64,000 nt of DNA from Botryotinia globosa (lineage: Eukaryota; Ascomycota; Leotiomycetes; Helotiales; Sclerotiniaceae), in assembly GCA_014898425.1 (NCBI GenBank), contig RCSZ01000011.1, forward strand, positions 1,548,501 through 1,612,500, read 5' to 3'. Every line of letters begins with the position of its first letter. The stretch's first letter is position 1. The notes beneath the pieces are model-generated. The model was not told the origin of the DNA. It ran no database searches and saw only the letters and a list, made by a program, of their open reading frames with translations. The position numbers and the translations under genes were made by a program. Positions 44,424 through 57,096 of the stretch are shown here, piece by piece.

Positions 44424-47400
44424 TCATTCTGAATCATCAATCACAATTGCGTCATCCCTGCTTTCTCCAGTATTGATTCTTTCCTCCCTCTGTACCTTTT
44501 TGTTGACCCAAGATTCTTCTTCCGAATCAGCATTCTCATTTGTTTCGTTCTCGTCCGCGGATTCTAGATCGTCTAAATAGTCCATATCTTCATCGGAATC
44601 GACGTCACTTTCTTTTGTCACTTTCTCATCTGCATCTAGATGTCGCCCACTCTCGTCCTCAGATTCAAAATTTGGTTGGCATGCTTGGCCCTCCATGTCT
44701 TCATCAATTTCCACTTCACTCTCGTTTGAAATCTCCTCATCAGAATCCGTCTCACTCCCAGCCAATATTTCCTGATTCATATTCAAATTTTGGTCAGCTT
44801 GGTCATCAATTGCAATATATTCATGACTCGCGATATCTTCGTCATCGTTGCTCTCTCTGCTGGCATTTCGATCTTGTAAAACTTTCCGCAGTTCGTTTCC
44901 AAGTGCTCGTGCAAATGGAGGTGGCACCGCATTACCGATTTGTTTGAGAGCATCGGACACTTTCATGGTTTCTAAATCCCATATGAAGCTATCCGAGAAG
45001 CCTATAGCTCTAGCTATTTCCCTTATTGTGTATGGCCTATGTAACTTCGGATTGAGCATCTGGTATAATTCTCGTCAGCATTGCAAACTATCGTCGGCTC
45101 TTGGGAAGAACTGCGGAGAGCATACCCAACTGTTCGTTGAATATTGATCATTCGCAGTAGTTATTATCTTGAAAATCTCATCTTCAGGCAATCTTCCATA
45201 TTTTCCATCAAACTTTCGATCCCGATAATTAACATTTCTCAGAAATCTCTCTGATTCTTTCCTTAGGTGGTTGGGCAACAATGCCTCGTTCATTCTCCTG
45301 TAATCGGCACCAGCTTCAAGTGGAACGTTGCACATTCTCTCAGCCTGTTTCACCGAGATCCTGCCCGTCACATGGTTATGCAGAAGCTGATCGGGAACAG
45401 ATTTGCGCGCTTGCCTCTGGGACTCACATAAATGTGGGGAGGCATAGTCTTGCTTTTCTAAACCGACAAGTTTCTGGTTCTTCAAGATCGAGTATTGAGC
45501 AATAGTCTTACCACGGTTTATTTTGCTAGTCTTTTGCTCTGGCGTCTGCTTGATTTGTTTGTGAGGATTTCCAAATTCCCATCGAGGTAAGTCTGAGATA
45601 CAATGCTTTATAGTAAGTGGTCGATGCGGAGCTGATCTTCTGATATAAGGGGCATCTTTGGGGATACAACTAAAAACATTTGTCGGCTCAGGAAATTTCG
45701 GAAGCTTGTATCCTGGTAGAGAGGCCCAGAATATTACACGTTTTCTCGACGAAGGTACACAGTAGGCACCTGCCTGCAGAGTTGCATGTTGGCATTGATA
45801 ACCTAGAGACGTAAAAACTCGGAAGATGAATCTGTAAATTTATTTAGTCGCATCCTACCTTGAGGATTTTTGGGAGTATATCCTCACTTTATTGCGCCGT
45901 CTGTCAAAAGACCGTTGTCGAAGGTACAATCCGGAATATCAGTACCGTTAAGCTATCATGGTTCTTAGTAAGATTAAAAATGTAAATACATTCTAAGTAG
46001 AATAACCTACCAGGTGGTGTTTTAGGCCATTGACATTCTCTAATAAGCAATATTTGGGTCTATAAAATTACACATAGGAGAGTAATGTGGCGATTGACTC
46101 TCTCATAGGACATATAGGGTTCTTCTTTAGTTTTTTCGGATTATTTTTACGGTTCACTTTGCTTCATCCTTGGCAAGGAGGTCCTCCTATAATCATATCG
46201 ATTTCTCCTCTTGAAGGCATCTCATTTCAATTTATATCACGCGAGACAGCTTCAACAAGTCCCGCGTCGATCTTCATCGCTCTTTCTAAAAACTTGGCTG
46301 CATCGATATTGTATACGGTTGCTCCTGGGATGTTTTTTCCAAATGTCTCACAGGCCGCGGGATCAGACTCAACGACATAGCTAGTTCCTATCACTCCACT
46401 TTCATGGAAACCTTGGTGTAATCCACCTGCACCACCGTAAATCTCCTTTTCGTTTGATCAGTATGTTTCTCAAGAACGTCAAAAGAGGATTTGTATGAGC
46501 CCACCAGAGTGTTCAATTTTAGACCATCCATCTTAGTCATTTCTTGCTTTCTTTCTCTTTCAAGCATCTGTTCATTTCCTTTTGAAAACGTCAAATGTTC
46601 TTTGTGCATAAGCTTTAAGTCCACGACTGTAATTAAATCCTTTTTCAAGTCGTGAGGAATATATTCCTGTACCCAGAATGTGTCATCGAGGTCCTTATAA
46701 AAGTTTAGATCTTCAATTTGCTCTATGTGCCTTACAAAGCAGTGTCCGTCAAGGTCCTTTGGACTCAAAAACTTAGATTTCCACCGGAATACTCTTCTAT
46801 TATCATGGATTACGAAGGGGATTCTCTTGTCAGTTTCTTCCGATCTCTTAAGCCGAAAGTGGTCGTCGTAACGTTCATAACTATCCACGGTCAACTTGAC
46901 ACTGGGCTGATTCTTCAAGCAGGTGACCTTGATCTTCTGGATTTGACCAATACTGTACGGTTGCGGTTCTTTTGAGCCGGAAGTAGTTTTCGAAATGAAA
47001 TAAATGAAGTCTTTGAGTTGATATCTTATACCTTTGTAAAAGAACCCAGTAGCAGACGTTTGACTTTTGTTCCAGTTCAATACCCTCAGCGGTTGATGAT
47101 TCTCCTCACGTCTAACTCTATTGAGGGCACAGCACTCGCATCCCTCGAAAAGAGATTCTTCTTCCTGTGTCGCTATTTCTTTTGCTTCAGAAAAGCTTTG
47201 GAGCGAATCATCATAGCTTAGTCGATAGAGGTACCTGTCTGGGCTTCTGTGACACTCTTCTTCGGTGAGATCGATTGCTAAGTCATTGGTATCATCGAGC
47301 TTTCCACGGAAATCGACTCTGATTTTGGCTCTTATTTCGGCCTTCGAGATATTCACACATCTGGAAGTCATGAAAAGCACCCTTGGACTGGCCATTTCAC

Positions 47401-48541
47401 CAATTATGGTATCACAGCCCCTTTCAAAATATCGTATGTGGGCCATTGGTTTCTCATTCTTGCAAAGTTAGGCCGCTCAAAACTTGATTCATAGAGTCAA
47501 CTTACTTCTTTGTATTAGTACATAATGAACGCACAATGAACTTTGGACTCAATTTTAGCTGCTTGGGGTCAGCCTTTAGTCAAGTAAAAATAGATGGATT
47601 TTTACCATCCTGAACCAAAACACTGTCTCCAGATCGACACGCAGCTTGACACTCGATCAAAAAAAATTGTTTTCACGAAGAAATTGCTGCGCAGCACTGT
47701 GAGCTGATAAAATTTCCTCATGATATTTCTTGGAGCCAAATTCCGCTGATGTTTGGTCCTTGTTTATTTGGATAGTCTTGAGTTCTCTGTCGAACACATT
47801 GCCAGCTACCTTTGAAACGAATGGAGTTGCAAGCGTCCACTGAACTGGCTTGATTGACTTGATTGATTCGGCTGACTTGAGTTTCTCTACAGACTTCATG
47901 TGAGAATCGAAGCCAGACCTTGATTTCTGGCTGCCATAGTCAATCTCTGAGTGAGATTCATCCTCAGAGCTTTCCTTGTCAATATCCGATTCATCAGATA
48001 TCTCGATATTCAAGAACTCCCTTCTCGAGCCAGTGGCAACTTGGCCCAATTCTATGGCATAAGGCTCTGCGTCACTTCGAAAGATATCTTGCTCATCGTC
48101 ACTATCATCAATCTTAATGATCTCTATTGACTTCACTTCTGGAATCCTTGAATCTTCAACCTCTTGATCTGGCAATTTGTTATCGATAATGATGTTCAGC
48201 TGACTCTGTTCTGGTTTCTGACTTGTTTTGATTTTCTTCTCCGGTCTTTCACCGACTTCTAACTGCTCCAGAGACCTTTTCGGGATCCAAAACTCTCTCT
48301 CTTGAATCGATTCTTGCTTCTTTTTAGCTATTTCGAGACAGGTCTTGGGCACGTCGAAAGAGCTCGCTTCCAGGATGGTGTAAGCTTCGTCTTTGAGATG
48401 ATGTTAGTATAAACATTAGATGTTAAGGGAGAGTTGAATCTATCTTGGCCAATCATTGGACTCACTGTTTGTCGAGCTAGGATCGATTTCAAATAGTTGT
48501 GCAAATCTTCTGCGGAACTCGAATCCTGGCAGAGACGCCAT
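44424..48541 (-). pseudogene. dim-2: Disrupted DIM-2-like cytosine-5 DNA methyltransferase gene
   Basis: Exons can be traced from ATG 48541 to TAA/TGA near 44424. The N-terminal half has a BAH-like block (AHIRYFERGCDTIIGEMASP, then RVLFMTSRC). The catalytic half has motif I as IYGGAGGLHQGFHESG, motif IV as GGPPCQG, motif VI-like LLENVNG, QAGAYCVPSSRKRVIFW, the target-recognition region, and motifs IX-X (LHRPYTIREIARAIGF, QIGNAVPPPFARALG). An acidic Asp/Glu-rich tail follows. Introns at 46504-46446, 46010-45953, 45887-45832 and 45125-45060 restore the frame perfectly. Even so, in-frame stops remain at 46229-46227, 46166-46164 (immediately after PPCQG) and 46070-46068, probably one at 47517-47515, and a frameshift sits at an 8-T run (47666-47659). 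The family call is strong, and the locus looks non-functional in this sequence. Confidence 0.8.
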
Positions 48542-50553
48542 AATTGTCCTCGGTGATTAGAATCGGTGTAAGCACCATGTAAAGAAATCGAAGCAAACTT
48601 GTCTTTATGTATATGGATAATGTATTGAAAAGTACTAAAGATAAAAGATATAACGAAACAAATTATTGTGTAGAAAGAAAGAAAGACGAACAGAATAACG
48701 AAATTCACAGGAGCATTTTAAAGGTCTCAAAAGGAAGCTAGCGATCTCTCTCCTGCGAAAAGTGAATTTCGACGACGATTATTCAAGACTCAATGGGTAG
48801 ATGGACTAAGATTTTCCGTCTGAGAAACCATAGATTTTAAAGGTGAAAGCCAATATCATTGAGATTCGAGAGGCGTGTCTCCATATTACCAAGATAGATG
48901 TAAATTTGATGATAATTCAGACTCAACACGGGGGGCAAATGCACAAGTATGTAATTCTTCTTTGCATTATTATACATGTTCTTTTGAAGATTTTACTTCA
49001 TCAAAGCTGTTCCCCCATAAGAACATTCATAATGAAGGAGTACATACATCAATAGAAACAGTAAATAAGAATCTGATGTATAAGACTATCTCTTTCCTGA
49101 ATATAAACCTTTATCTAATTCCCCATATTGGAGATGAACTCCATGATATCTCTCTTTAGATGACATCATTCATGAAACTTTTCGCGTAACTGAAATAATA
49201 TATACTGTTTAACTCGAAGATCTCTGAGAAAGAATTTTGATGATGAATTGTAACCCTGAGGTTACTCTACACCGTGGTGGATCAACTACTGAAAATATAT
49301 AACCTTCTCTGTACTGAGGCTTTCACAGACGACTCATCCATTTGTCTGGCAATGACTTTGACTTGTAAAATACCGCTTTTACCTGGATTTGACGCCGAAA
49401 ATTTACAGTCCTCAAACAATCCGTTCCACTGAATATCGAGAACTTACCTATGTATGTATCCACAATCCTGACCTATACCATGGCTTCCCATCTCTTCCTG
49501 CTTCTTAAGTCAAATGATCCCACTTCATCACAATCTCCCCTCAATTTCAAAATCCTATAAAAATAACACCCCTTCAACAAAAACCCCAGCATCCCAGCAT
49601 CCCATCCCCAACCTATTCCACTCTCCCGAACCATCATCTCCTTTGCTCATTCCTTCGCTTTTCAACAATAATAACAGGAGCGATATACTCTCCATTTCTC
49701 GATGCCCACTAACCCATCTATCTTTTCTGTCTTAACGAGAAAAGGAGAACCAACCCCAAGTCTCCTTCACATTCATAGCACAGCTAAATACATATATATC
49801 ACCGATACCTCCCAGACACACCACCTCTTACGCTCTCCTACCAATAGGCAACCACAATCCTAAATCACAACGAATGCGCTAACACAAACCACAATGATAA
49901 GTCAAGTGTACATCATGAAACAGAACAAAGCACAACACAATCGAAACAAGTAAATACAAAAATACAACCAGAAATACAAGAATGAGAAACAGAATGAGAG
50001 GAATGAAAGTGGGATGCGGGGATGCTAGGATGTCGGAGATAAGTCCACGCGCAGGAACCGGGATGGGGGGATGGGATGATGGGATAGAGAAAGAGCGGGG
50101 CGGGGAAGCAGGGAGTTAGCTGGATTTGAAGGTGTCAGGGTTTAGGGTGTTGTGGTTTTGGGTGTTGGAGGGAGTGGGAAGATGGGGGGTGTTGAGGTGG
50201 ATGATAAGTGGCGGATTAGGAATACGGATTTTGAGATCTTTTTCTAGACGATAGAGAGGTGAGGAATGAAACACGGTGTTTGTGATTTTGAGTATCCGGG
50301 TATTTCTTTTGCTCATGACTTACTTGGTAAGAATCTTGATTGATATTGATTGAGATAGCATTGAATGATGCATGAACATTATGCATTATATGCTTACATA
50401 CTACCATAATCTATGAGAATCTACCAACGCCCAAGATACACATATGCACAATCCCCATTTTCGCATCAAAAATACCATCAAGAAGCATCCATAAAAAGCA
50501 ATGTAATGCCACGCCACGCTCACATCCATTGAACCAAACAAACAAGAACACAC
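48542..50553. other. 2-kb gene-poor interval with strand-skewed tracts
   Basis: No convincing gene. From about 49510 to 49880 the plus strand is C-rich and G-poor. From about 49980 to 50220 it is G-rich, with many GGG runs. From 50410 to 50560 it is C-rich again. The skew flips sit just downstream of the desaturase gene's 3' end. Confidence 0.6.
50061..50084 (+). other. G-quadruplex-capable motif
   Basis: Four G runs of at least three (50061-50063, 50066-50071, 50074-50076, 50082-50084) with loops of 2, 2 and 5 bases satisfy the usual G3+N1-7 rule. The motif is on the plus strand, downstream of the minus-strand desaturase gene. Folding is not shown, only permitted by sequence. Confidence 0.6.
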
Positions 50554-52269
50554 TCAATCCCAATGCCCATGCAAATACTCCCCCTTACTCACAATGCTAT
50601 CCTGACAATCCTTCAAATATCTCGCCTGTCTCGCTACCTCCGCAAGTCTATCCAGCATCCTCCCATTACTCTCTCCAAACCCATAGACTTCATATTTCAA
50701 CCCCGTTTCCGCACAGAATTCCTTCACGTATCCACTCGCTTTACGTAGATTATGTCTCGGCATGCGTGGGAATAAATGATGGGTGACTTGGAATTGGAGA
50801 CCGCCATGGAACCAATCCATCCACGTGGGACAATCTACATCCATGGTTGTGCGGAACATGCGTTGGATCCAGTGTTCGCTTGGTTCTGATTCTTCGGTCG
50901 ACATGGAGAAGTGGGAGACGGTCAATTGGAGATGTAGTGGGAGGGTGATCATGTGACATATGAGACAGAAAATGATACGTTGAGAGATGGTAGGGATACT
51001 GCGGTAGACGAGGAAATATCCAAACCAAGTCCAGAAGAAGATTTGACCGACGAGTTCGAAGATTCGTTGTTTGCGGTGGAGTTTGGTGCCGAGATCGCGG
51101 AGGATAAAGTCCCAGGCGAGGTAGTAGAGATTGAAACGTGCGACTGAGAGGAGAAAATAGTATGTCCATGCTTGTTTTGGGACCATGAACTTTGCAAACC
51201 AGTTATAGTGCATGATACATTCGGAAGCCGTTGAGTACAAAGAATCGAAGAATACCGGCGAAATTGCGATGAAGGGTAGGATTTGAAGATCTTGATCATG
51301 GGTTGGCGAATTCGTAACAATGTGATGAATATTGTGATTGCGTTTCCACCAGCCTATCGAAAGTCCACCGCAAAAATTCAAAATCACACCACCGATTAAG
51401 AAATCGATGTTATAATCGTGGGTTACCGCCAAATGACCTGCGTCATGTGCCGTGGCAACAATCTGATGCCAAAACATACCGAGGAATGCTGCACTAGTCG
51501 CATACCATTCCATACGAAGAAAAATCATCGAGAGAGAAAACAAAATCGTACATCGTAGAATTTCCGTTACATACGCCGATAGTTTGCTGTCGTATAAACC
51601 TTCATTTTCTAATCTCGCAATTAGAGCTTGGAATCTAGTCTCCAGTTCTGTGGCGTCCATCATCTTGGTTTCCAGATCGGGGATCTCCTCGGAATCAATC
51701 GAACTTCCCTCCGTTCGACTTCGAAGTCGTAAACCCTCTTCGTCGAATACGGAAGAGGCAATGGAGCTCGCATCGCTGTCCGGATTTGCTTGACGCGGTA
51801 CAGCTAAGAAATTTTCGGTGACGCTGACATCAACCAAAGGGATTTCGGTGATAGGTGTTGAAGGTTCTTTCTCGACCTCATTTTCTGGCATCCGAAGTGA
51901 TTGTCTTTGAATTGGGGGTATAATGTTCACCCATGGCTCTTCCAATTTACCGATTCGATAACGGGCCATTTGGGCCTTGACCTCCTTGCTATGAAATCTA
52001 GAAAGAGTCAGCTACTTTAATTCATTCTCAATCCTGCGTATATCAACAACTCACGCAGCCAATTCAACGGTAGCATCTCGTCCCACAACATGTAGAATAA
52101 CCTTTGCACCACCAGGGTGACGGTTAAGCCATGCGTCCAGCTTTAACACATATCCCTCTGATATAACAATCGCGTGACCTTGCTCCACCAACTCTCTGAT
52201 CTCCTTCAACGGCCACACCTTCTCACTCCCAACTTCAGACGACGAATCCATAATAGTTGCTTTGACCAA
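50554..52269 (-). CDS. Cytochrome b5-fused sphingolipid delta-8 desaturase
   Basis: Two exons (52269-52055, 51997-50554; intron GTGAGT...TTCTAG) give 552 residues. The start could also be the second Met at 52251. The N-terminal cytochrome b5 domain has the haem-binding RHPGGAKVI. A Ser/Glu-rich linker follows, then a front-end desaturase domain with the three His boxes: HDAGH, a second box with HNIHH, and QVTHHLFPR, where Gln replaces the first His as in all b5-fused front-end desaturases. Several hydrophobic segments lie between the boxes. In fungi this architecture and length belong to the delta-8 desaturase that acts on the sphingoid base of glucosylceramides in the ER. Fatty-acid delta-6 activity is less likely in this lineage. 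The splice is confirmed by continuity ELAAFHSKE. Confidence 0.92.
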
Positions 52270-55200
52270 AGTGTCAAATTCGCCAGTTTTATTTTTCTCG
52301 TGCGACAGAAAGAGCTTAAATAAAATGTGTTTTACTGCGGTACAGTAAGATTAGCGATCAGCGGAGATTAAATAAAAAATCGACACGACCCAATCTTAGA
52401 TACGCCCCAACAGTGAATGACTTGGCGTGTAGGTTATGGACCACGATTTGAGTAGGTAAACGCTTATGAATGAATGAAGAGCGTTGTGAACTTGCTATGC
52501 TAGAGCTACCTAGTTAGATGAGGAATGAATACAAAAATAGACTCAAGAGCCCTGTACAACAAAGGGGAATCACGTGCATAAGCACAAAGATAGACGATTG
52601 GGGAAATCAAATCAGAAAATGAGAGTCGAAAATGGGAAGGCGCAGGTATATAAAGCAGTAGTACGATGATAGCAAATATCATCTACGTACTAGGTATATT
52701 AAGTACCATTCAATCATCCATGATATATGATACACATGATATCTATCCCCTTTGGTTCGCCAACACAGCCCAATTACCGTTTTCTCCTGATGACCCAATG
52801 ATTTTTTTCTGCACCTCGCTGGCATGAACTTTTAACGTGGAGTAAGAATTCCACTCTCGGGTTTCACGGAATTGACCTATCAGTGTCAGTTTCTACTTAC
52901 GTCAAAGTAGGACACTTGCTTGTGCCGGTAAACATGTACGAGGTAGTAGGTTAGGTCAGCTCACCCTGTCCAGCCGTCGATACTATCATACTAACCACAT
53001 GCAACTGCAATCTGATAATATATTATCGTTGAATATCCACTCGACGTGCCATGAACTCTGTAGAATAGCTGGCTGGAGTGTAAAGAGCACGTATTCAATA
53101 CGGTCGTCAGAGCTTGAAGGCTCAGCCCACTCCCGTTTCACTCCGGGATTTATATTAATAAATTGGCCAGGGGCCATCGTTGAGATCCACAGGGCCATGA
53201 AGATCCACTTGTGAAAACCCTTTTCAGATGAGGATGAATGGAAAACCGTCTTACCGGTACATCGTTGCGTTGGCTAATTTTCCGTACCTTCCGTATGGAG
53301 CACAGGATTCGCTGCTTACACAATTGATTTTCGCATGTTCAATGGTGGATTCGTAAATTAAATCGGGCTTGGAGGCTGTTGATTTGTTGGCTTTGACTCC
53401 TTTCATGCCATTGTGAACTTGATCCTGTGCTGCGCGTCAATCTGACTGTTGAACCCCTATTTTATCAGAGGCTCACTCAGAAGTCGTCAGTCACAATAGC
53501 ATTAGGGATTAGGGATTAGGGGTGGCGTGGCGTAGCTTGTTTGATGCTTCGTAGTTGCGCGACTAATAAACTCAGACTACTCCGTAGTACGTACTAAGCT
53601 CCTGTCAACCTTTCCTATTAGTTCTTAGTTCTATCCGCCAGGCGTGGGAATTTCCCTATCGACAATCGCCATCAGCATTAACGCCCATCCGCCTGACTGT
53701 TCGCCTGAATGTTCGCCTGACTGTTGTGAATAATGCATCCGCCAAAGTTTGATATTGACAGTCTAATTGTTAATCTGAGCATCGATGAAGGATATCATGC
53801 CATGAAGACGTGCTATAAAGTAAAGTTTATTATTGACGCCAATTGAGCTCGAATAGGTGGTGGTTATGATTCAGCTTCAGCCGGTGCTGGGGAAAAAGAA
53901 AGCAAACAAACAAACACGAGGTTCAAAAATAGACACGCTATCCAACCGACTATAGGAACAAATGCCTTGCAGATAACATCTTTAATGAATTCGTGAAAGG
54001 GGGGAAGGTAGGTAGTAGTTAGTAAGGTAGGGCGAATCTTCACCGTTCTATTCTCACACAATTATACGTATTTGAAGAGTTATATGTAAAAGCTAAACAA
54101 GACACACAGATTGATATCGCGGTTGTCATACAAAACAGACATTTTCGTGTTTTACCCCGCATTCTAGCACTGGACCTACACCTACCTACCCCTTTTAGGT
54201 TTTGGGTAGCTCGGTAGGTACTAAGGTACGGCCAATTCTTATAAAGGGAATAGTCACCAGTACTAGTAAGTAGGTAACTAATGTTCGTTTCTTTTTCTCG
54301 ACATTCAAGGTTACGATCTGGAACAGCATCTTTGTTTGAGCTCATCCAAACGGCACGTACATATAATATAGAGCATAGTATTGACGCCAATCGAGTTGCC
54401 TATTTATACATTTTGAGCGAAGGAAGCAGCAGAGATACTCACTCACCATTCGCAATCTTCGGAACTACCGTTTGCTTTACTCGAGTAGATTCTTCAAAAT
54501 TCATGCACATGCCAAGCGTTTTAAGGTGCTTCTGGAGCTCTGATTCCACGTTGAAAAACATAATTTGATGATGAGTCAACTAGAAGCACTTCTTATGCAG
54601 CTAACATCAAACTTGGCAGACACGAGTAGGTTCTCAACTGTTGGAAAAGGTGCGGATGGTTTAAATCTGATCAAAAGCCTTCGTTCGATATCGTGAGACC
54701 GCACATCAATCAGGTTTTCACCGTCTGCTCAAAGCTTATCAACATCATTCTCATTCTTGAACAAGATCACTCTTGACCTTGATTACTTTTCTACCCAGCA
54801 TTCACATCACCTCGCATCTTTTTCTACAGTGACTTTCCAACTCAGCAAAGTAATTGCCGAATCTGAATGTCAAAACGTTGTGTTCCATGACTCACTTCCT
54901 ACGAGTCCTCCTCCCCCTGTGTGTCTCGTACGTTTTTCTATCCCCGTATCGATGAGAATTCGGAAGCTCAAATGTAGTCAATCAAAGAAGGTGCTGCACG
55001 TTTCGTCGCCTCCTCAAAGTCCAGATCCTACCAGCGTTGGGTCAAAGCAACTGATCCGGAATCTGGAAAAGTTATTGGCAAAGCCGAATAGAGAATTTTT
55101 GAATCCGGCCCTTATACACATATCTCGTTCCCTGGTAAAAGTTGATGGCTGGAGGGTGAGAAGTAAGAAGTGAGAGTTCACTACGAGGTATGGGTACGGA

Positions 55201-56151
55201 ACTTTGAAATCAAGAATCAAGGAGGATGTGGCAGGTTCTTTCCAGATTGTTTCGCCGGCCCGATATCAAAAACGCTTGATCTCCTTTATGACAGCATTTT
55301 AAGAGTGATGATGATGAACTGGTCAGCCCATCGTCGGCTTTCAAAAGATCATCTTACTGGTGGATAAATGGCCCTTCCATAGTGTCTGATGAAGATGGTG
55401 GGTGTAATAAGATGTGGAATTTCTTGGTGTTGGATATTAGTATCGCCGTTCATATTGATGACTTCGGGGGATGGTGAAATACGACAAGATGGAGGAAAGG
55501 CTACCTCTTGATGGAAAGTATTAATGCACAGTCTTTATGACTGACTGAGTGGTATCCAGGATTGTTTCTGCATACCTACTGTAGTCTATTTCTAAGATAT
55601 GCTTACGTAAAAGTCATACGCGGCATTGAGAAGTTTCTAAGGCCACTCTTGTTTAACTAGTAGCTTTACTATGTAAAAGAGCCGCACGCCTCCGACGATC
55701 ATATCGAAAAAAAAGATAGAAAGCTCCGTAGAGATGCCAAAGGCTCGCTGATTATATACAACTTCGAACTCAAATATCATATTTATCATTTTTCAAAACC
55801 ACAGAGGGGGGAGATAGGCTGCCAGAAGGATGGTCACTATTCAGCAATCATTTGAGTAAATGCTTCAGCTCACAGTCATGTTGTATATAGGTATGACTAT
55901 AGTCCTTGATCAAATTCATATGATTCGAAGTAGGAAACTCGAGTCATTGCTCCAATCACTTTGATCCTGTCAAAGTGCTTATAGCTCGCAGCTCTTCTCA
56001 AGCTTTTCTGAGTTCTCAAATAATCAAACATCCTTCATTATTCGTTCTACACATCATACCTCAACAAACCGAACTACACACAGTACCATAAGGCACATTT
56101 TAGAACGCAAGACTAAATCGACAAAGAACCATTTAACCCCCCTACTTCAAC
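52270..56151. other. 3.9-kb gene-poor interval
   Basis: No frame with recognisable domain or coherent splicing. It includes one exact TACTCCGTA (53578), a telomere-like (ATTAGGG)3 string at 53501-53521, and AGGT-rich motifs near 54180. Short frames such as one around 54757-55173 lack supporting features. Confidence 0.55.
53501..53521 (+). repeat. Short interstitial telomere-like repeat
   Basis: ATTAGGG occurs three times in tandem (7-bp period). Filamentous fungi use TTAGGG telomeres, so this is reminiscent of them, but three heptamers are too few to prove an interstitial telomere. Confidence 0.6.
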
Positions 56152-57096
56152 ATGCATCATCAGCATCAGCATGAAAAGCTTGATAGCAAAATGCTTCAAG
56201 GTTTAAGATTTCCAACTCCGGAATCTCACGACACGATCGACTTGGTGAAGCTTGTCAGTGATAACGTTGACCGTCACGTTTATGACTCCCGTACTGCGCT
56301 AGGAATCAAGGAAATCACGCTCGAATGCCTCACCAAACGTTCCGACTACTCAACACGCTCTTATTTCTCCGAAAAAGCTTACGATCCCTCGGATCATCCC
56401 GAAAATTTATCTCTAAGTTATCTCTTCGCAATCTTCAACAATCTCTTCTTCTTGGGTTTCCTTACATATCGAACAACTGTCTCTCGCTCAGCCAAAGCTA
56501 CAGATTTAACGTACCGAACTCTCCGTCGTCCCGCTTCGCCCACCATTAATACCCTCATCGAAATTCCAGTTCATTCTTCTGGAAGAATTGATTGCGATCG
56601 ACCGGCCAACATAGTTGTTCCTTTTGTCAACCCCTTCCAAAGTCAAATTGCAGGTCTTCTGGGGGCAATGATTGATCTCTATATCCGGTACAATAGCTGT
56701 GTAAATTTGTCCTGTTTGGGGAATATAGTGATTCGTGGCAAGATGGGCAGAGGACAAGCCTGGCAGATTATAGCATACAATCTAGAGGTTTCGGACACAA
56801 TGAGAGCCATGAAAGAAGCCATCGGAATGGAAGTGAATTTGAGAACAATGGATGAACTTGAGTGGGAATTGAGTCATTGGAAGCTAACGGAACTTGAACA
56901 ACTTAAGCAGTGGATGTACCGTCACTCAAGCGACACATGGACCCGGGCGTTGAAATATCAACTACGGTGTTTAAGGGTTGCTCAAGATAGGATAAGTAAT
57001 CAGGCTGTTGCTAGAGACGATGGAAGGCACGCTGGAAATGAATCTGACCGTCCTCGATTTGGAAGGATGATGTCTCTGTTTGGAAGAAAAATCTGA
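56152..57096 (+). CDS. Unknown 314-residue protein
   Basis: An intronless frame of good length, with a clear pyrimidine-rich leader before the ATG. It begins with a His/Gln-rich stretch (MHHQHQHEK). A hydrophobic patch (LSYLFAIFNNLFFLGFLTY) is too broken to be a certain membrane helix. The central beta-rich part (INTLIEIPVHSSGRI, NIVVPFVNPFQSQIAGLLG) is followed by a charged helical C-terminus with regularly spaced Trp and Leu (ELEWELSHWKLTELEQL). It ends in a basic RFGRMMSLFGRKI. I do not recognise the family, and no catalytic motif stands out. It is probably real because of its length and composition. Confidence 0.6.
   Translation: MHHQHQHEKLDSKMLQGLRFPTPESHDTIDLVKLVSDNVDRHVYDSRTALGIKEITLECLTKRSDYSTRSYFSEKAYDPSDHPENLSLSYLFAIFNNLFFLGFLTYRTTVSRSAKATDLTYRTLRRPASPTINTLIEIPVHSSGRIDCDRPANIVVPFVNPFQSQIAGLLGAMIDLYIRYNSCVNLSCLGNIVIRGKMGRGQAWQIIAYNLEVSDTMRAMKEAIGMEVNLRTMDELEWELSHWKLTELEQLKQWMYRHSSDTWTRALKYQLRCLRVAQDRISNQAVARDDGRHAGNESDRPRFGRMMSLFGRKI

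Noticed and set aside
45832..45887. An additional in-frame TGA in the methyltransferase gene
   Set aside because: It is explained by an intron (GTGAGG...TTACAG) whose removal restores GAIKFIFRVFTSLGY, so it is not a lesion.
46446..46504. Apparent frameshift before motif I of the methyltransferase
   Set aside because: A 59-nt intron (GTGGGC...AAAAG) gives continuous KLNTLEIYGGAGG, so no mutation is needed.
53501..53521. Interstitial telomere or chromosome-fusion scar
   Set aside because: Only three heptamers, not an extended TTAGGG array. I kept it as a small repeat only.
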